Source: DASSTY01 sp035760645
GTDB taxonomy: Bacteria > Gemmatimonadota > Gemmatimonadetes > Gemmatimonadales > GWC2-71-9
Direction: 5' to 3'
DNA: 64,000 nt
NCBI GenBank assembly: GCA_035760645.1
Contig: DASTSO010000073.1
Location: forward strand, 14,550 to 78,549
Positions 61,895 through 64,000 of the stretch are shown piece after piece. The notes beneath the pieces are model-generated. The model ran no database searches and had not been told where the DNA came from. It saw only the letters and a list, made by a program, of their open reading frames with translations. A program made the translations under genes and the position numbers. Every line of letters starts with the position of its first letter. The stretch's first letter is position 1.

Positions 61895-63013
61895 ATGAGC
61901 CGGACGACGAAGCGCGCACGCGCCAAGGCGATGCGCCTCCCGCTGCCGATGACCGATCTCCGGCAGCTCCGGGAGCGGGTGCGCGCGCTCGCGGAGAACC
62001 GGCCCGGCGTCTATCGCATGCTGGACCCGCTGGGGCGCGTGATCTACGTCGGCAAGGCGAAGCGGGTGCGCACGCGGCTCCTGAGCTACTTCCGCGCGCA
62101 GTACCCCGAGGACAAGGCGGCCCGCATCCTCTACGCCGCGCACGACATCCAGTGGGACTACACGCCGAGCGAGTTCGCGGCCTATCTGGGCGAGCTGCGG
62201 CTCATCAAGCGGCTCCGGCCCCACTTCAACTACAAGCTGAACCGCACCCGCCGCTCGGTGCTCATCAAGGTGGGCGGCGGCCCCGCGCCGCGCATCTACG
62301 CCGGCAACCAGGTGGCGCCGGACGACGTGCGCGCCTACGGCCCCTACCGCTCGCTCTCGCGCACGCTCGAGGCGGTGCGCACGCTGAACGATCTCCTGGG
62401 CCTGCGCGACTGCGCCGCCACGATGCCGATGCGCTTCGCCGACCAGGGCGACCTCTTCGGGCACCCGCGCGCGGCCGGCTGCATGCGCCACGAGCTCGGC
62501 TTCTGCTCGGCGCCCTGTGCGGGCTTCGTGGCGGAGTGGGACTACCGGCGGCGGGCGGAGACGGCGACGGCGTTCCTCGAGGGGCGCACCATCCAGCCGA
62601 TCGACCGCGTCGTCGCGGCGATGCAGGCGGCGGCGGCGGAGGCCAATTTCGAGCTCGCCGCGCGCTGGCGCGAGAAGTTCGAGCAGCTCGAGTGGCTGCT
62701 CGCGGCCACGAGCCGCGCCCGGACCGCGGTGGATCTCCTCACCTTCGTCTACCGCGACCCGGGCGACTACGGCGACGACCGCGCCTACGTCATCCGCCGC
62801 GGCGTGGTGCAGGCCGCCTTCCCCTTCCCCACCACGCCGATCGAGCACGAGGCCTTCACCGCCGTCGTCGCGCGTGAGGCGGCGGCGACGCAGGCGCCGC
62901 CGGGGCCCCTGCCGCTCGAGCACATCGACGAGATCCTCTTCCTGACGAGCTGGTTCCGGGCCCATCCCGAGGCGCTCCGTCGCACGACGCCCTACGATCA
63001 CTGGGCGCGGTGA
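61895..63013 (+). CDS. Short UvrC-like GIY-YIG nuclease (no C-terminal half)
   Basis: 372 residues. The GIY-YIG domain starts GVYRMLDPLGRVIYVGKAK and keeps the catalytic Glu (YLGELRLIKRLRPHFN). A Cys-containing middle region (CMRHELGFCSAPC) is as in UvrC, then a UVR-like helix pair (EANFELAARWREKFEQLEWL). The RNase H-like nuclease and HhH domains of full UvrC (about 600 residues) are missing, like Cho or other UvrC paralogs. It may make only the 3' incision. The ATG is at 61895, 43 nt after mutM. Confidence 0.85.
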   Translation: MSRTTKRARAKAMRLPLPMTDLRQLRERVRALAENRPGVYRMLDPLGRVIYVGKAKRVRTRLLSYFRAQYPEDKAARILYAAHDIQWDYTPSEFAAYLGELRLIKRLRPHFNYKLNRTRRSVLIKVGGGPAPRIYAGNQVAPDDVRAYGPYRSLSRTLEAVRTLNDLLGLRDCAATMPMRFADQGDLFGHPRAAGCMRHELGFCSAPCAGFVAEWDYRRRAETATAFLEGRTIQPIDRVVAAMQAAAAEANFELAARWREKFEQLEWLLAATSRARTAVDLLTFVYRDPGDYGDDRAYVIRRGVVQAAFPFPTTPIEHEAFTAVVAREAAATQAPPGPLPLEHIDEILFLTSWFRAHPEALRRTTPYDHWAR

Positions 63014-63053
63014 TCCGGAGCCCGCGGTACTATTGCTCGCCGGCGCACCGACG

Positions 63054-63081
63054 CGAAGGGCGACCATCTGGTCGCCCTTCG
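63054..63081. terminator. Bidirectional terminator between convergent genes
   Basis: A 13-bp perfect stem (CGAAGGGCGACCA and its complement) with a 2-nt centre, between the UvrC-like gene and the phosphoesterase gene. Confidence 0.65.
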
Positions 63082-63113
63082 TGCGTGCACGACCGCCGCA
63101 ACCGCCGGGACGG

Positions 63114-63611
63114 CTACTCCTGGGCGCTGTCGAAGTCGAGGAGCGGCACGAGGCGCGCGCGGGGCGGGATCCCGGGCTCCAGCTCCATGATCCCGACCGA
63201 GGGCGGGAGGTCGAAGCGCCGGCGCCCGGCGCCCCCCGGGTTCATGACCGTCACCACGAGGTCCACCGTCGTCAGCAGCGGCCGGTGCGTGTGGCCGTAG
63301 ACGATGATCTCCGCCTCGGGGAAGGCAGCGTTGAGCTTCTCGGGCGTGGGGCTGCCGAACTGGTCGCCGTGGGTGACGACGATGTCGAAGCCGTCGAGCA
63401 TGAGCCGCTGCACCTGCGGCAGCCGGCTCCGGAGGTCGAAGCCGTCGGTGTTGCCGTAGACCGCCGTCACCGGGGCGATCGCCTCGAGCTCGACCAGCAG
63501 GTCGGCCGGGCCGACGTCGCCGGCGTGGAGGATGTGGTCCACCTCCCTGAACACCTCGAACACCTCGGGGCGCAGGAGGCCGTGCGTGTCGCTGATGACG
63601 CCGAGGCGCAT
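63114..63611 (-). CDS. YfcE/MJ0936-type metallophosphoesterase
   Basis: 165 residues with the full calcineurin-like metal set: ISDTHG, HAGDVG, YGNTDG, VVTHGDQFG and YGHTHRP. Length is normal for the small YfcE phosphodiesterase family. The substrate is uncertain. It lies directly downstream of ubiX on the same strand. Confidence 0.92.
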   Translation of the reverse strand: MRLGVISDTHGLLRPEVFEVFREVDHILHAGDVGPADLLVELEAIAPVTAVYGNTDGFDLRSRLPQVQRLMLDGFDIVVTHGDQFGSPTPEKLNAAFPEAEIIVYGHTHRPLLTTVDLVVTVMNPGGAGRRRFDLPPSVGIMELEPGIPPRARLVPLLDFDSAQE

Positions 63612-63615
63612 GGGC

Positions 63616-64000
63616 TCACCCCTCCCAGCGGGGCGCGATCTCGAGGTCGAGCTCGAGCCGGTCGAGGATGCGCTGCACCATGAAGTCCACGAGCTCGCCG
63701 ATCGCCGTGGGCCGATGATAGAAGCCCGGGGCGGCCGGGAGGACGACGGCGCCGGCCTCGGTCACCGCCACGAGATTCCGCAGATGCACGAGCGAGAGCG
63801 GCGTCTCGCGCGGCACGAGGATCAGCTTGCGCCGCTCCTTGAGCGTCACGTCGGCCGCGCGCTCCACGAGCGAGCGGCTCGCGCCCTGGGCGATCGCGCT
63901 CACGGTGCCCATCGAGCAGGGGCAGACGACCATCGCGTGGGTGCGCTGCGAGCCCGAGGCCGGCAGCGCGCCGCGGTCGTGGTCGGTGAAGACGCGCACG
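63616..64000 (-). CDS. ubiX: Flavin prenyltransferase UbiX (5' end outside window)
   Basis: C-terminal 127 residues or so of the enzyme that makes prenylated FMN for UbiD decarboxylases. VVCPCSMGTVSAIAQGAS is the family's flavin-binding loop, followed by RRKLILVPRETPLSLVHL and the C-terminal AAPGFYHRPTAIGELVDFMV. The N-terminal GxSGA flavin motif is beyond the window. Usually paired with ubiD, which may lie outside. Confidence 0.93.
   Translation of the reverse strand, partial: VRVFTDHDRGALPASGSQRTHAMVVCPCSMGTVSAIAQGASRSLVERAADVTLKERRKLILVPRETPLSLVHLRNLVAVTEAGAVVLPAAPGFYHRPTAIGELVDFMVQRILDRLELDLEIAPRWEG

Overview
This is a very GC-rich chromosomal segment (about 70% or more by eye) from a Gram-negative bacterium. 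It encodes a TonB-dependent receptor, porin-like and other beta-barrel proteins, and many lipoproteins. The protein style (short exported proteins with Pro/Ala/Asp/Thr-rich N-termini, ALDH16, FHA-GAF-cyclase, carboxypeptidase-like TonB receptors) and the dnaK, HtrA, trigger factor-clpP-clpX-engB content suggest a soil-type Gemmatimonadota or a similar phylum. That assignment is inference; no rRNA marker is present. Genes are packed tightly, mostly with 4-nt ATGA/GTGA overlaps. Long open frames opposite the genes are GC artefacts.

Layout. 1-4490: phosphate block pstA (cut by the window edge), two tandem pstB genes, phoU and an exopolyphosphatase. 4576-10318: a small cysteine protein, then a leftward group of ALDH16 (two-domain aldehyde dehydrogenase), deoC, rhomboid protease, a LigD-type polymerase and a 49-residue membrane protein. 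10615-21562: protein quality control (dnaK, HtrA, tRNA-Leu, tig, clpP, clpX, engB) with a HAD-deaminase fusion. 21734-25011: a leftward four-gene operon of porin, FMN-binding protein, four-helix membrane protein and ApbE, behind a near-consensus promoter and a perfect Fur-like palindrome. 25207-28409: an acyltransferase and a hybrid sensor kinase. 28621-34085: TonB receptor, beta-helix lipoprotein and a lipoprotein, with 11-bp-spaced Pho-box-like repeats upstream. 34126-39937: GNAT, beta-helix protein, Nudix, hisC and a PilB/GspE ATPase fused to a receiver. 40138-46539: beta-barrel-like protein, lipoprotein, adenylate cyclase, maf, dtd and an MBL-fold hydrolase. 46575-50313: Rieske-FAD reductase, diheme cytochrome and a Cys-rich regulator. 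50310-57826: PLD-like protein, DUF4956, glmS, glmM, an HD-GYP regulator and a cystathionine synthase/lyase. 58011-64000: M48 peptidase, purD, cupredoxin, mutM, a short UvrC-like nuclease, a phosphoesterase and ubiX (cut by the edge).

Most notable signals. (1) The palindrome-controlled flavinylation operon, a candidate metal-responsive extracytoplasmic electron-transfer system with an unrecognised membrane partner. (2) Families of octamer (GGCGGGAC-like) and heptamer (AGGGGCT-like) tandem arrays, usually as inverted pairs, that sit exactly on stop codons; one copy lies in frame inside the linker of ALDH16. (3) Perfect loopless palindromes between convergent genes. (4) A recurrent TTATCTTTSCC promoter element. 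(5) Unusual fusions: HAD-deaminase and PilB-receiver.
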